A stretch of DNA of 37,368 bases from the NCBI GenBank assembly GCA_023383795.1, contig JAHDYJ010000010.1, forward strand, positions 36,106-73,473, read 5' to 3'. Shown here piece by piece: positions 23,644 to 30,769 of the stretch (its first letter is position 1; the number at the start of each line of letters is the position of its first letter). Origin of the DNA: Burkholderiales bacterium. Its GTDB lineage: Bacteria > Pseudomonadota > Gammaproteobacteria > Burkholderiales > SG8-39. The position numbers and the translations under genes are program-made. The notes below the pieces were generated by a model that saw nothing but the letters and a program-made list of their open reading frames with translations, was not told the origin of the DNA and searched no databases.

Positions 23644-23758
23644 GGTCTCCCGGTGCGCGTTTGACCCATCACAAGGCTCAGCGCTGCGATGTCTTCGGCC
23701 ACCGGTATTCAGCCCGCCGCCGGAACGCAGGACGCGGCAAGCGGACGTGGGCCGCGCG

Positions 23759-23980
23759 TCACGGGTGGATCCTCGCCAGGGCAAGCCTGATCGGCCGCAC
23801 GATCGCTTCCCGCAGCAGCGCGCGAGCGGCGCTCACGGCGCGCGCGACCAGCTCCGCGACGTACTCGGCGCGCTCCAGCTGCGCCTTCGCGCGCACGCGC
23901 GCGAGCTCGCTGACCGGCATCGCGTCCAGGCGCGCATGCAGATCGACGGCGGATCGGTTCGGCTTCGAAGTTTCCCGCAT
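23759..23980 (-). CDS. small hypothetical protein (73 residues), in frame with the amidase
   Basis: The internal ATG at 23980 has its own ribosome site (GGGAGAG, about five bases upstream). The product starts MRETSKPNRSAVDLHARLDAMP and continues as a largely helical, basic-amphipathic protein (LARVRAKAQLERAEYVAELVARAV, then RALLREAIVRPIRLALARI). It shares frame with the amidase and no stop intervenes, so it could be made either separately or as the amidase tail. The clean ribosome site and the change of character favour a separate gene. I do not recognise the family. Confidence 0.5.
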   Translation of the reverse strand: MRETSKPNRSAVDLHARLDAMPVSELARVRAKAQLERAEYVAELVARAVSAARALLREAIVRPIRLALARIHP

Positions 23981-25564
23981 CGGTGCTCTCCCTCTTCCGC
24001 GCGCGCCGCGCCGGACCCGTTCCGGCGCCACGGCGCGACGCGTAGACAACTTGGGGAGCGGAATCCGGCGCACAAGCCGCCTCCGGCGCACAACAGCGTT
24101 TCCGCGCGCGAGACGTGCCGCGCCCGACCATCGCAGGCGGTGGTGCGCCCAAGCCTCCCGCACGGCGCTGGCGAGGCAGGTCTCCATCGCCGCGCCGACC
24201 GCGAGCAGCATGGCGTCGCACCCGTGACGCGCCGCGACGGTCAGGCCGACCGGGGCTTCGCCGGGTGCATGGCACGGCAAGGTGAGCGCACACCAGCCGA
24301 GGAAGTTCACGAGGGACGGATTGCGCAGGAGACGCGCGTTCATCAGCGCCGCCTGAACGCCCCCGCCCGCCACCGAGTGCAGCGCGGGTGCGATGACCGG
24401 CGCAGTGGGCATGAGCAGGCAGTCGTAGCGCCGGAGCGCGTGCTCGAGCGCGGCGGCTGCGCGCGACCGTCGCCGGCGCAGGCGCAGATACTCGAGCGCC
24501 GAGACCTCGGCGCCTGTCCTGAGCACGGCGAGCGTTTCGGCATCGAAGAGCGAGACGTGCCGCGCGAGCAGCGGACCGTGGCGCCGGTAGGCCTCGGCGG
24601 CGACGATGCCGCCGCTGATTCCCATGTAGTCGATCGCCCCGAGCGCCGGAAGCGGGCGCTCGACGATGACCGCCCCGGCGGCGGAGAGCGCCGCGAGGGC
24701 CCGCTGAAAGGCGGTTGCTACGCTGCGATCGAGCGCCTCGAGGAGCAGCGTACCCGGCACGCCGAGCACGAGCCCCTGCAACGGGAGCGGCGCGGGGCGC
24801 GCCGCGGGCGCGTCGGCGAGCACAGCGTCGAGCAGCGCGCAGCAATCGACCGAGGGCGCGAGCACGCCGACCGTGTCGTAAGAGGGCGCGAGCGGAATCA
24901 TGCCGTCGCGCGGGATGCGTCCTGCCGTCGGCTTGAAGCCGACGAGTCCGCACAGCGCGGCGGGCACGCGCGCGGATCCGCCGGTGTCGGAGCACACGGC
25001 GGCTGCCGCCATCCCGTCGCTCACCGAAACCGCGGCGCCGGACGAGGAGCCGCCCGGAATGCGCCCGGCGCCGCGATCGAAGGGGTTGCGCGGCGTGCCG
25101 TGGTGCGGATTGAGGCCGAGCCCCGAGACTCCGAGCTCGGACATGTTCGACCGGCCGACGATCGCCGCGCCGGCGCGCCTCAATCGCGCGACGACCGCCG
25201 CATCGCGCCGCGGCGCGCCGCACAGCCGGAGCGCAATCGAACCGGCGGACGTGACTTCGTGTGCCACGTCGAACGAATCCTTGATCGAGATCGGGATGCC
25301 GGAGAGGGGTGGCGGCGCGCGGCCGGCGCGTCGCTCCGCGTCGGCCGCCCGGGCGCTTGCCCGCGCCGCCGTCGCGTAGACGCGGGTGAACGCCCTCGGT
25401 CCTTCCCCGGCAGCGGCCGCGGCGAGCGCGTCGTTCACGAGATCGGCGCTCGCGATCCCGCCATTGCGGATCGCGCCTGCGAGGTCCCGCAGCGTCGCCG
25501 CGCCCAGCACTTGCTCGTCGCCGAATCGCGGCAAGCGATGCTGGAGAGGAGTCGCTCTAGGCAT
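23759..25564 (-). CDS. amidase-signature hydrolase; C-terminal end uncertain
   Basis: The open frame is 601 codons, but family resemblance ends near residue 478 (around 24130); amidase-signature enzymes are usually 450-510 residues. Catalytic features are intact: K95 in PISIKDSFDV, the glycine/serine loop GRIPGGSSSGAAVS (about 168-180) with the cis-serine, and nucleophile S197 in DTGGSARVPA. It would hydrolyse an amide or an acyl-urea such as allophanate; the substrate is not predictable. Beyond residue 478 the translation becomes Arg-rich and crosses a copy of the dispersed motif. It then enters a small frame with its own ribosome site, so the true stop seems lost or the extension is an artefact. 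It starts three bases after the preceding stop. Confidence 0.82.
   Translation of the reverse strand: MPRATPLQHRLPRFGDEQVLGAATLRDLAGAIRNGGIASADLVNDALAAAAAGEGPRAFTRVYATAARASARAADAERRAGRAPPPLSGIPISIKDSFDVAHEVTSAGSIALRLCGAPRRDAAVVARLRRAGAAIVGRSNMSELGVSGLGLNPHHGTPRNPFDRGAGRIPGGSSSGAAVSVSDGMAAAAVCSDTGGSARVPAALCGLVGFKPTAGRIPRDGMIPLAPSYDTVGVLAPSVDCCALLDAVLADAPAARPAPLPLQGLVLGVPGTLLLEALDRSVATAFQRALAALSAAGAVIVERPLPALGAIDYMGISGGIVAAEAYRRHGPLLARHVSLFDAETLAVLRTGAEVSALEYLRLRRRRSRAAAALEHALRRYDCLLMPTAPVIAPALHSVAGGGVQAALMNARLLRNPSLVNFLGWCALTLPCHAPGEAPVGLTVAARHGCDAMLLAVGAAMETCLASAVREAWAHHRLRWSGAARLARGNAVVRRRRLVRRIPLPKLSTRRAVAPERVRRGARGRGRAPMRETSKPNRSAVDLHARLDAMPVSELARVRAKAQLERAEYVAELVARAVSAARALLREAIVRPIRLALARIHP
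24096..24114 (+). repeat. dispersed 19-nt motif, weaker copy 4
   Basis: GCGTTTCCGCGCGCGAGAC keeps the first 11 positions of the motif and then diverges. Like copies 2 and 5 it follows an AACAACA-type tract. It lies inside the amidase open frame, but past the end of amidase homology, which supports that stretch being intergenic in origin. Confidence 0.35.
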
Positions 25565-25566
25565 GC

Positions 25567-25776
25567 CTACGTTGCCCGCCCGCCGGCGGCACCGCGCTTC
25601 GCAGCGCGTCGCGCCGGAGCCGCGGGCCGGCGGGTCTCGTCCGCGCGCGGATCGGCAGCGCCGACTTGCGCGGATTCGGCCTCGGGCGACCGGATCGCGA
25701 TCGGATCGCTTGCCGGGAAAGTCAGGATCAATGCCGCATCGAGAGCGCGCTCTACACGGTCCGCGGGCGTTTCCAT
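25567..25776 (-). CDS. small FPASDP-motif protein (69 residues)
   Basis: The start at 25776 has a strong ribosome site (AAAGGAG, eight bases upstream). The product METPADRVERALDAALILTFPASDPIAI followed by an acidic then basic, Ala/Pro-rich tail matches a widespread but uncharacterised class of small proteobacterial proteins built around E-x-A-L-x-x-x-FPASDP. Its role is unknown. It stops three bases before the amidase ATG, so the two are probably co-transcribed. The lysine/arginine tail (RRAAKRGAAGGRA) might bind nucleic acid. Confidence 0.6.
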   Translation of the reverse strand: METPADRVERALDAALILTFPASDPIAIRSPEAESAQVGAADPRADETRRPAAPARRAAKRGAAGGRAT

Positions 25777-26013
25777 GACGGTTGCTCCTTTCGCTATGCT
25801 GATCCGGCCGCTCGCGCAGAGAGCCCTTTCTGCCTCCGCGCGCCGTGCACTCAGCCCTGCAAGGACGAGGGCAAGCCTCTGATACAGGGGGTCGCCGATG
25901 GGGGATGCTGCGCCGCTCAGCGCACGCCTTCGCGCCGCGACGCGCTCCTTCAAGTCCCGTTCGGCGTGTCGGAGTCGAACGACCACTTCCTGGAGTTCGG
26001 CGTCATCCGACAT
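25567..26013 (-). CDS. possible longer frame: coiled-coil N-terminus joined to the FPASDP protein
   Basis: The same frame opens at 26013 with GAGG directly at the ATG and a GGGAGC further up. The first 75 residues (MSDDAELQEVVVRLRHAERD, then LKERVAARRRALSG, then QRLALVLAGLSARRAEAERAL) look like a helical, coiled-coil protein. There is no stop before the FPASDP start. Either this is a separate small gene that has lost its stop, or the frame is open by chance in GC-rich DNA. The internal ribosome site at 25784 argues that the FPASDP protein is also made alone. Confidence 0.35.
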   Translation of the reverse strand: MSDDAELQEVVVRLRHAERDLKERVAARRRALSGAASPIGDPLYQRLALVLAGLSARRAEAERALCASGRISIAKGATVMETPADRVERALDAALILTFPASDPIAIRSPEAESAQVGAADPRADETRRPAAPARRAAKRGAAGGRAT

Positions 26014-26126
26014 CCTCAAGGTGCTCCCGCGCTTTACCACGTTCGATCCTCGTTCCGCGAGGTCCGTGCGCACGCGAAGATGATGAGCGCTTTCGCGGGG
26101 AAAAGAAGTCCCTTCGCGTAACAACA

Positions 26127-26145
26127 CCGTTTCCCGCCGGGGAAC
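26127..26145 (+). repeat. dispersed 19-nt motif, weaker copy 5
   Basis: CCGTTTCCCGCCGGGGAAC keeps the GTTTCC core and a GC-rich inverted right arm; the central part is a good hairpin (GTTTCCC/GGGGAAC). It follows AACAACA and lies in the 272-bp gap between the LysR stop (26286) and the coiled-coil frame start (26013), that is, upstream of the small-gene/amidase unit. Confidence 0.35.
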
Positions 26146-26285
26146 GCGGTGCTCGCGTTCGGGCGGCCGGGGCTGTGAAGGCGATCGCCCCGGGCGCAAG
26201 GCCGGTGCGTCGCGGCGGCACCGCATCGCCCGGAGCGCCGCCTGCACCGAGCTCGGGCCCGCCCGTCGCCAGCACGCGCCGGCGG

Positions 26286-27164
26286 CTACGAGCCGCGCGA
26301 CGAGCGGCGCCCGATCCTCGGCTTGGCGCCCGCGACGTGCCGCAGCCCGGCGAGCGCCGGCATCAGCGCCTTCGGATCGGCGCTCTCGGAGTACACCGCG
26401 TAAGCCGGATACAGGAAGTCCGGCGCTCCGCGCACCAGCTTGAGCCGGCCGCTGCGCAGATGCGGCTGCACCGCGTTCAGGCGGAAATACCCAGAGCCGC
26501 CGGCCTTGAGGATGTACTGCAGGCCGAGCGGCCCGAGGCCGACGAAGGTGCCCGGGTTGGAGAGCTCCGGGAAGCTCAGGTTGTGGTGCGCGGCGAACTC
26601 CGGACCCCAGTCGACGAATACGTAGTCGCTCTGCCGCGCCGCCCGCCGCTTGCGCGTGGTCGTGACCAGGACGAGCTTCTCCTCCATCAGCCGCTCGATT
26701 CTCAGGCCGGGCCGGTGGTGGGGCGCGTACATGACCGCGATGTCGAGGATCCCCTCCGTGACCTGGTTCATCAGCCCCTCGGGCAGCCCGACCTGCGTGC
26801 GAATCGCGAGCTGCGGCGCGGTCTTGCGCATCCAGATCAGCCAGTCGAGGAGCAGCGGGTTCCACAGGCTGAGCTCGCCGCCGAGCGCGATCATCGCGTG
26901 CAATCCGGGCGGCACCGCCACCTGGTGCCGCGCGCGCTCCCAGACCTGGACCAGCGTCGGGGCGTAGCGCAGGAACTGCTCCCCGGCCGCGGTCAGGGAC
27001 GCGCCCGCCTTGTTGCGCACGAAGAGCTTGCGGCCGAGCAGCGCCTCGAGCGTCCGCACGCGCACGCTCACCGCGGTCTGCGTGACGTGCAGCCGCTCGG
27101 CCGCGCGCACGAAGCTGCCGCTCGCGACGATCTCGAGAAAGGTGCGCGCCAGATTGATGTCCAT
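26286..27164 (-). CDS. LysR-family transcriptional regulator, divergent from sodB
   Basis: This 292-residue regulator has an N-terminal winged helix-turn-helix (MDINLARTFLEIVASGSFVRAAERLHVTQTAVSVRVRTLEALLG, then KLFVRNKAGASLTAAG). A co-inducer-binding domain follows (ALGGELSLWNPLLLDWLIWMRKTAPQLAIRTQVG, then EGILDIAVMYAPHHRPGL). GAGG lies a few bases before ATG. It is transcribed away from the superoxide dismutase gene across a 124-bp, unusually AT-containing spacer, the classic LysR arrangement for controlling a divergent neighbour. No redox cysteines like those of OxyR are evident, so sodB control by this protein is inference from position only. Confidence 0.92.
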   Translation of the reverse strand: MDINLARTFLEIVASGSFVRAAERLHVTQTAVSVRVRTLEALLGRKLFVRNKAGASLTAAGEQFLRYAPTLVQVWERARHQVAVPPGLHAMIALGGELSLWNPLLLDWLIWMRKTAPQLAIRTQVGLPEGLMNQVTEGILDIAVMYAPHHRPGLRIERLMEEKLVLVTTTRKRRAARQSDYVFVDWGPEFAAHHNLSFPELSNPGTFVGLGPLGLQYILKAGGSGYFRLNAVQPHLRSGRLKLVRGAPDFLYPAYAVYSESADPKALMPALAGLRHVAGAKPRIGRRSSRGS

Positions 27165-27205
27165 TGCCGCCCTCGCGTCGCCGGCTTGATATGAGGATTC
27201 CTTCT

Positions 27206-27235
27206 TTGAAAGGCGATTTTATTTCGTTTTACTAG
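27206..27235 (+). promoter_or_regulatory. candidate sodB promoter in the LysR-sodB divergent spacer
   Basis: TTGAAA (27206-27211) and TACTAG (27230-27235) are separated by 18 bases in a locally AT-rich stretch (GATTTTATTTCGTTTTAC), which is striking in this genome. The -35 is good (5/6) and the -10 weak (3/6). An upstream TTGATATGAGGATT (27186-27199) contains one half of an FNR-type site but no second half. LysR binding would be expected in the same spacer. Confidence 0.4.
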
Positions 27236-27288
27236 GGCATCGCGCGCGCGGAGAATCGAATGCACGTCCCACGACCAGGAAGGCTGAG

Positions 27289-27963
27289 ATGGCACTCGAG
27301 TTTCCGGACCTGCCCTACGGCTACGAGGCGCTGGAGCCGCTCGTATCCGGCACCACGCTGAAGACCCATCACGGCAGACATCATCGCGCATACGTCGACA
27401 ACGCCAACGCGCTCGTCCTCGGCACCGATCTCGCCGGGAAGACGCTCGAGGAGATCGTCAAGCGCTCGGCGCAGCGCGCCGCGACCGACCCGGCGATGAT
27501 CGCCGTGTTCAACAACGCGGCCCAGGCCTGGAACCACGCGTTCTACTGGCGCTCGCTCACGCCGCGCGGCGGCCGCGAGCCGCAAGGCGCGCTCGGCAGG
27601 CGCATCGCCGCCGACTTCGGCGGCTACGCCGGGTTCGCGCAGGCGTTCAAGACCGCGGCGACGAAGCTCTTCGGCAGCGGCTGGGCGTGGCTGGTGGCCG
27701 ACGGCGAGGTCCTGCGCATCCTCACCACCGCCAACGCCGACACTCCGATCGTGCAGGAGCGGCTCGCCCCGCTGCTCGTCGTCGACGTTTGGGAGCACGC
27801 CTACTATCTGGACCGTCAGGCGGACCGTGCGGCCTACGTGAGCGGGGTCGTCAACCACCTGCTCGACTGGGAGTTCGCGGCCGAGAACTACCGGAGGGCG
27901 GCGTCCGCGTCGCGGACCGCGCCTGCGACGGGGCCCGCACCGGCCGCCGCCGCGGCGGCCTGA
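27289..27963 (+). CDS. sodB: superoxide dismutase, Fe/Mn family (FeSOD-like)
   Basis: This protein of 224 residues has metal ligands H27 (KTHHGRHH), H83 (AWNHAFYW), D166 and H170 (VVDVWEHAYYLD). The start FPDLPYGYEALEPLVSGTTL and the NNAAQAWNHAFYW segment resemble iron-type SodB. It converts superoxide to peroxide and oxygen in the cytoplasm; no signal peptide is seen. Typical SodB is about 193 residues, so this one carries a low-complexity C-terminal tail of about 22 residues (RAASASRTAPATGPAP then a run of alanines). AGGAAGG lies a few bases before ATG. It is divergent from the LysR gene and followed closely by DUF488 and CBS-BON genes. Confidence 0.95.
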   Translation: MALEFPDLPYGYEALEPLVSGTTLKTHHGRHHRAYVDNANALVLGTDLAGKTLEEIVKRSAQRAATDPAMIAVFNNAAQAWNHAFYWRSLTPRGGREPQGALGRRIAADFGGYAGFAQAFKTAATKLFGSGWAWLVADGEVLRILTTANADTPIVQERLAPLLVVDVWEHAYYLDRQADRAAYVSGVVNHLLDWEFAAENYRRAASASRTAPATGPAPAAAAAA

Positions 27964-27972
27964 GCTCGCGCC

Positions 27973-28635
27973 ATGGCGATCGCGCTTCGCGGCCGCGCCG
28001 CCTCCGGAGACCGCGCCACGCGCGGCGGCGACGGGCGGGAGCGCCGCAGCGTCAGGCGGTTGCGACCCGCGACGCGCATCAATGCGCGCGGCGCGCGGCG
28101 TCCGGTCAGGATCAAGCGCGTCTACGAGCGGCCGGACGCGCGCGACGGCATGCGCGTCCTGGTCGATCGGCTGTGGCCGCGCGGCGTCAGCCACGATCGG
28201 GCGCTCGCCGACCTGTGGCTGAAGGAAGCGGCGCCGAGCGACGCGCTGCGCCGCTGGTACGGGCACGCTCCGGCGCGCTGGGAATCCTTCCGGCGCAAGT
28301 ACCGGGCCGAGCTCGCCGCGCGCGCAGGGATCCTGCGCCTGCTCGACGATCTGCGCCGCCGCGAGCCGCTCACGCTGCTCTACGGCGCGCGCGACGTCGC
28401 GCGCAACAACGCGGTCGTGCTCCGCGAGGTCCTCGAGGAGAACCGGCCGGCCAGGGCGCGGCCGCACAACGAGGAGAGACGCCATGCGAGCGAAGGACGT
28501 CATGTCGACCCGGGTGACGAGCGTGTCGCCGGAGACGCCGGTGCGCGAGATCGCCGCGCTGTTGCGGCGCGAGCGGATCAGCGCGGTTCCGGTGATCGAG
28601 CACGGGCGGCTCGTCGGACTGGTGAGCGAGGCTGA
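27973..28635 (+). CDS. DUF488 family protein, both ends uncertain
   Basis: The DUF488 core runs from about residue 45 to 160: VRIKRVYERPDARDGMRVLVDRLWPRGVS, then LADLWLKEAAPSDALRRWYGHAPARWESFRRKYRAEL and LTLLYGARDVARNNAVVLREVLEE. Family members are about 115-125 residues. The ATG at 27973 adds a roughly 45-residue Arg-rich leader of dubious origin; an in-frame TTG at 28060 would shorten it. At the other end no stop occurs where homology ends. The frame runs 152 bases into the CBS-BON gene in another frame, so the natural end is unclear. Function of the family is not established. It follows sodB by nine bases, suggesting co-transcription. Confidence 0.72.
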   Translation: MAIALRGRAASGDRATRGGDGRERRSVRRLRPATRINARGARRPVRIKRVYERPDARDGMRVLVDRLWPRGVSHDRALADLWLKEAAPSDALRRWYGHAPARWESFRRKYRAELAARAGILRLLDDLRRREPLTLLYGARDVARNNAVVLREVLEENRPARARPHNEERRHASEGRHVDPGDERVAGDAGARDRRAVAARADQRGSGDRARAARRTGERG

Positions 28636-29179
28636 CCTCTTGCGCCGGCACGAGCTCGGCACCGAGCGCAGCCACGGGGCCGGCGCCCGGTTGCTCCGAT
28701 TCATCGCCGCGGATCCGTCGCCCGACGACTACGTGAAGTCGCACGCGACCAGGGCACGTCACGTCATGACCCGCGGCGTGGTCTCGGTCGCCGAGGAGAC
28801 GCCGCTCGCCGAGATCGTGCGCCTGCTCGAGTCGCGGCGCATCCGGCGCGTGCCCGTGGTCCGCGACGGGCGCGTGGTGGGCATCGTCAGCCGCGCCGAC
28901 ATCGTGCGCGCGCTGGCCGCGACCCTCCCGCAGGAGCGTGCGGAGTCGTGCGACGACGAGGCGATCCGCAGTCGGCTGCTCGCGGAGCTCGGCCGCCAGC
29001 GCTGGTGGCGGGCGCCGGTCTCCGACGTGAGCGTCAGTCAGGGCGTCGTCCATCTCTGGGGGTTGACCGAGACGCGCGCCGAGCGGCTGGCCGCGCACGT
29101 GGCCGCGGAGAACGTCCCGGGCGTCCGCGGCATCGAGGACCACCGGATCGTGTTCGCGGAAGCGCCCTGGAGCCTGTAG
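28484..29179 (+). CDS. CBS-domain pair plus BON-domain protein
   Basis: This 231-residue protein has two CBS domains (about 7-60: DVMSTRVTSVSPETPVREIAALLRRERISAVPVIEHGRLVGLVSEADLL; about 93-145: HVMTRGVVSVAEETPLAEIVRLLESRRIRRVPVV and GIVSRADIVRAL). A BON domain follows (about 157-225: DEAIRSRLLAELGRQ, VSQGVVHLWGLTETRAERLAAHVAAENVPGVRGIEDH). CBS pairs sense adenosine nucleotides and BON domains associate with membranes or other proteins; the combined protein is common in proteobacterial stress clusters. GAGGAG lies seven bases before ATG. It has no signal peptide, so it is cytoplasmic. Partner and ligand are unknown. Confidence 0.93.
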   Translation: MRAKDVMSTRVTSVSPETPVREIAALLRRERISAVPVIEHGRLVGLVSEADLLRRHELGTERSHGAGARLLRFIAADPSPDDYVKSHATRARHVMTRGVVSVAEETPLAEIVRLLESRRIRRVPVVRDGRVVGIVSRADIVRALAATLPQERAESCDDEAIRSRLLAELGRQRWWRAPVSDVSVSQGVVHLWGLTETRAERLAAHVAAENVPGVRGIEDHRIVFAEAPWSL

Positions 29180-29254
29180 TGCTCGAGCGTCGCGGTGTCG
29201 CCGCGGCGGTCGCCGGCTGCGGGCTCTCCCGGCCACGCTTCGCCGCGACCGCGC

Positions 29255-29260
29255 TATCCT
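29255..29260 (+). promoter_or_regulatory. candidate -10 box for the sdhCDB genes
   Basis: TATCCT lies 33 bases before the sdhC start in otherwise GC-rich DNA. No convincing -35 stands at 16-18 bases upstream. A GC-rich stretch at 29195-29213 resembles the dispersed 19-nt motif at 15 of 19 positions but could be chance. Confidence 0.3.
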
Positions 29261-29292
29261 CCGTCCTGCGCCGCACGGAATCGGGCCCCGAC

Positions 29293-29673
29293 ATGCCGAC
29301 GCACGAACGACCGCGGTTTCTCGATCTGCGCCGCGTCGCCTATCCGCCCGGTGCGATCGCGTCGATCGTCCACCGCATCACCGGCGTCCTGCTCGCGATC
29401 GCCGTCCCGTTCGCGGTGTACGCGTTCACCCGCTCGATCGCCGGACCCGAGGGCTTCGCCGAGGTCGCGGCGTGGCGCGAGGCGCTCGCCGTGCGGCTCG
29501 CGCTCGCGGCCCTGGTCGCCGCGTTCGCGTATCACCTGCTCGCCGGCGTGCGCCACCTGCTGCTGGACGCCGGCGTCGCCGCGTCGCTGCGCGCGGGCCG
29601 GCGCGGCGCCTGGCTCGTGCTCGCGGCCGGGGCGGCCGCGCTCGCCGCCGCCGTCGCGGTTCTGCTGCCATGA
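29293..29673 (+). CDS. sdhC: succinate dehydrogenase cytochrome b556 subunit SdhC
   Basis: This 126-residue membrane anchor starts MPTHERPRFLDLRRVAYPPGAIASIVHRITGVLL. The SIVHRITG motif (SxxHRxTG) and FAYHLLAGVRHLLLD (H-x-x-x-G-x-RHL-x-x-D, with the haem-ligand histidine) are hallmark SdhC features. Three membrane spans lie near 28-50, 67-88 and 105-125. It forms the quinone and haem b site with SdhD. Its stop overlaps the sdhD start as ATGA. No clear ribosome site precedes it. Confidence 0.92.
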   Translation: MPTHERPRFLDLRRVAYPPGAIASIVHRITGVLLAIAVPFAVYAFTRSIAGPEGFAEVAAWREALAVRLALAALVAAFAYHLLAGVRHLLLDAGVAASLRAGRRGAWLVLAAGAAALAAAVAVLLP

Positions 29674-30020
29674 GGCTGCTCTCGGGGCTTCGCGCCTGGA
29701 CCGTGCAGCGCGCCTCCGCGCTCTACATGCTCGGGTTCCTGGCCTGGCTCGCCGCCGCGCTGCTCGCCGCGCCGCCGGAGGGCTACGCGCAGTGGCGCGC
29801 CATGGTGGCCCGGCCGGCGGCGAGCGCCGCCTTCGCCTTGTTCTTCGCCGCGCTGCTCGCGCACGCGTGGGTCGGAGTGCGCGACGTCGTGCTCGACTAC
29901 GTCCACGGCACCGTGCTGCGGGCGACGGTGCTCGCGCTCGCCGCCGGCGCGCTCCTCGCCGCGGGCGCCTGGGTCGCGCTCGCGCTCGCCGCGCTGCATT
30001 CGGGCGGAGCGGCGGCGTGA
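29670..30020 (+). CDS. sdhD: succinate dehydrogenase membrane anchor subunit SdhD
   Basis: This 116-residue protein has three membrane spans (about 17-35, 50-68, 86-110). RAWTVQRASALYMLGFLAWL at the N-terminus and HAWVGVRDVVLDYV in the middle carry the SdhD-type arginine/histidine (R-x-S-A) and H-x-G-x-x-x-V-x-x-D-Y motifs for quinone and haem binding. Start overlaps the sdhC stop; its stop overlaps the sdhB GTG start (GTGA at 30017-30020). In the common sdhCDAB order sdhA would follow here, but it does not. Confidence 0.9.
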   Translation: MRLLSGLRAWTVQRASALYMLGFLAWLAAALLAAPPEGYAQWRAMVARPAASAAFALFFAALLAHAWVGVRDVVLDYVHGTVLRATVLALAAGALLAAGAWVALALAALHSGGAAA

Positions 30021-30712
30021 AGCTCTCGATCTACCGCTACGACCCGGAGCGCGACCGGCGCCCGCGCATGCAGGACTACGACGTCGCGCCGGCGCCGTCG
30101 GACCGGATGCTGCTCGACCTGCTGATCCGCGTGAAGGCGCTCGACGACAGTCTCGCGTTCCGGCGCTCGTGCCGCGAGGGCGTCTGCGGCTCCGACGGCA
30201 TGAACATCAACGGGCGCAACGGCCTCGCCTGCATCACCCCGCTCGCCGGCCTGAAGGAGCCGGTCGAGGTGCGGCCGCTGCCCGGATTCCCGGTGATCCG
30301 CGACCTGGTCGTCGACATGACGCAGTTCTTCGCCCACTACCACTCGGTGAAGCCGTACCTGGTCAACGACGAGCCGCCGCCCGAGCGCGAGCGGCTGCAG
30401 AGCCCGCAGGAGCGCGCCGCGCTCGACGGGCTGTACGAGTGCATCCTGTGCGCCTGCTGCAGCGGCTTCTGCCCGCCGTACTGGTGGAACCCGGACAAGT
30501 ACGTCGGACCGGCCGGGCTGCTGCAGGCCTACCGGTTCATCGCCGACAGCCGCGATCGCGCCACGCGCGAGCGGCTCGCGTTCCTGGACGACGTCTACCG
30601 ACTCTACCGCTGCCGCACCATCATGAACTGCACCGAGGTCTGCCCCAAGAACCTGAGCCCCTCGCGCGCGATCGAACGCATCCGCGCGAAGCTGCTCGCC
30701 GACGGGCTCTGA
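30017..30712 (+). CDS. sdhB: succinate dehydrogenase iron-sulfur subunit SdhB
   Basis: This 231-residue protein has all three iron-sulfur centres. [2Fe-2S] ligands lie in SCREGVCGSDGMNINGRNG followed by LAC (C52, C57, C72, with D60 as usual). The [4Fe-4S]/[3Fe-4S] ligands lie in CILCACCSGFCP (from C142) and CRTIMNCTEVCP (C199, C205, C209). WWNPDKYVGPAGLLQAYRF is the quinone-pocket region. The GTG start overlaps the sdhD stop. It normally relays electrons from the SdhA flavin to quinone; no sdhA is present in the window. The next gene is an AhpD-like protein 57 bases downstream. Confidence 0.95.
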   Translation: MKLSIYRYDPERDRRPRMQDYDVAPAPSDRMLLDLLIRVKALDDSLAFRRSCREGVCGSDGMNINGRNGLACITPLAGLKEPVEVRPLPGFPVIRDLVVDMTQFFAHYHSVKPYLVNDEPPPERERLQSPQERAALDGLYECILCACCSGFCPPYWWNPDKYVGPAGLLQAYRFIADSRDRATRERLAFLDDVYRLYRCRTIMNCTEVCPKNLSPSRAIERIRAKLLADGL

Positions 30713-30769
30713 GGCGCGGCGCCCGACCTTCGTCGCACCGGACCCGACCGACCGATTGGAGCGCAAGAC

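Noticed and set aside
23661..23674. TTGACCCATCACAA upstream of the UspA gene as a fourth FNR-like site
   Set aside because: Only 7 of 10 consensus positions match and nothing like a -10 lies at the 21-nt spacing on the minus strand.
27186..27199. TTGATATGAGGATT in the LysR-sodB spacer as an FNR site
   Set aside because: The left half-site is perfect but the right half does not match, so it is not a palindrome.
30000..30030. A degraded sdhA remnant between sdhD and sdhB
   Set aside because: The two genes overlap by four bases, so there is no room; no flavoprotein dinucleotide-binding motif with SdhA features was seen on either strand elsewhere in the window.
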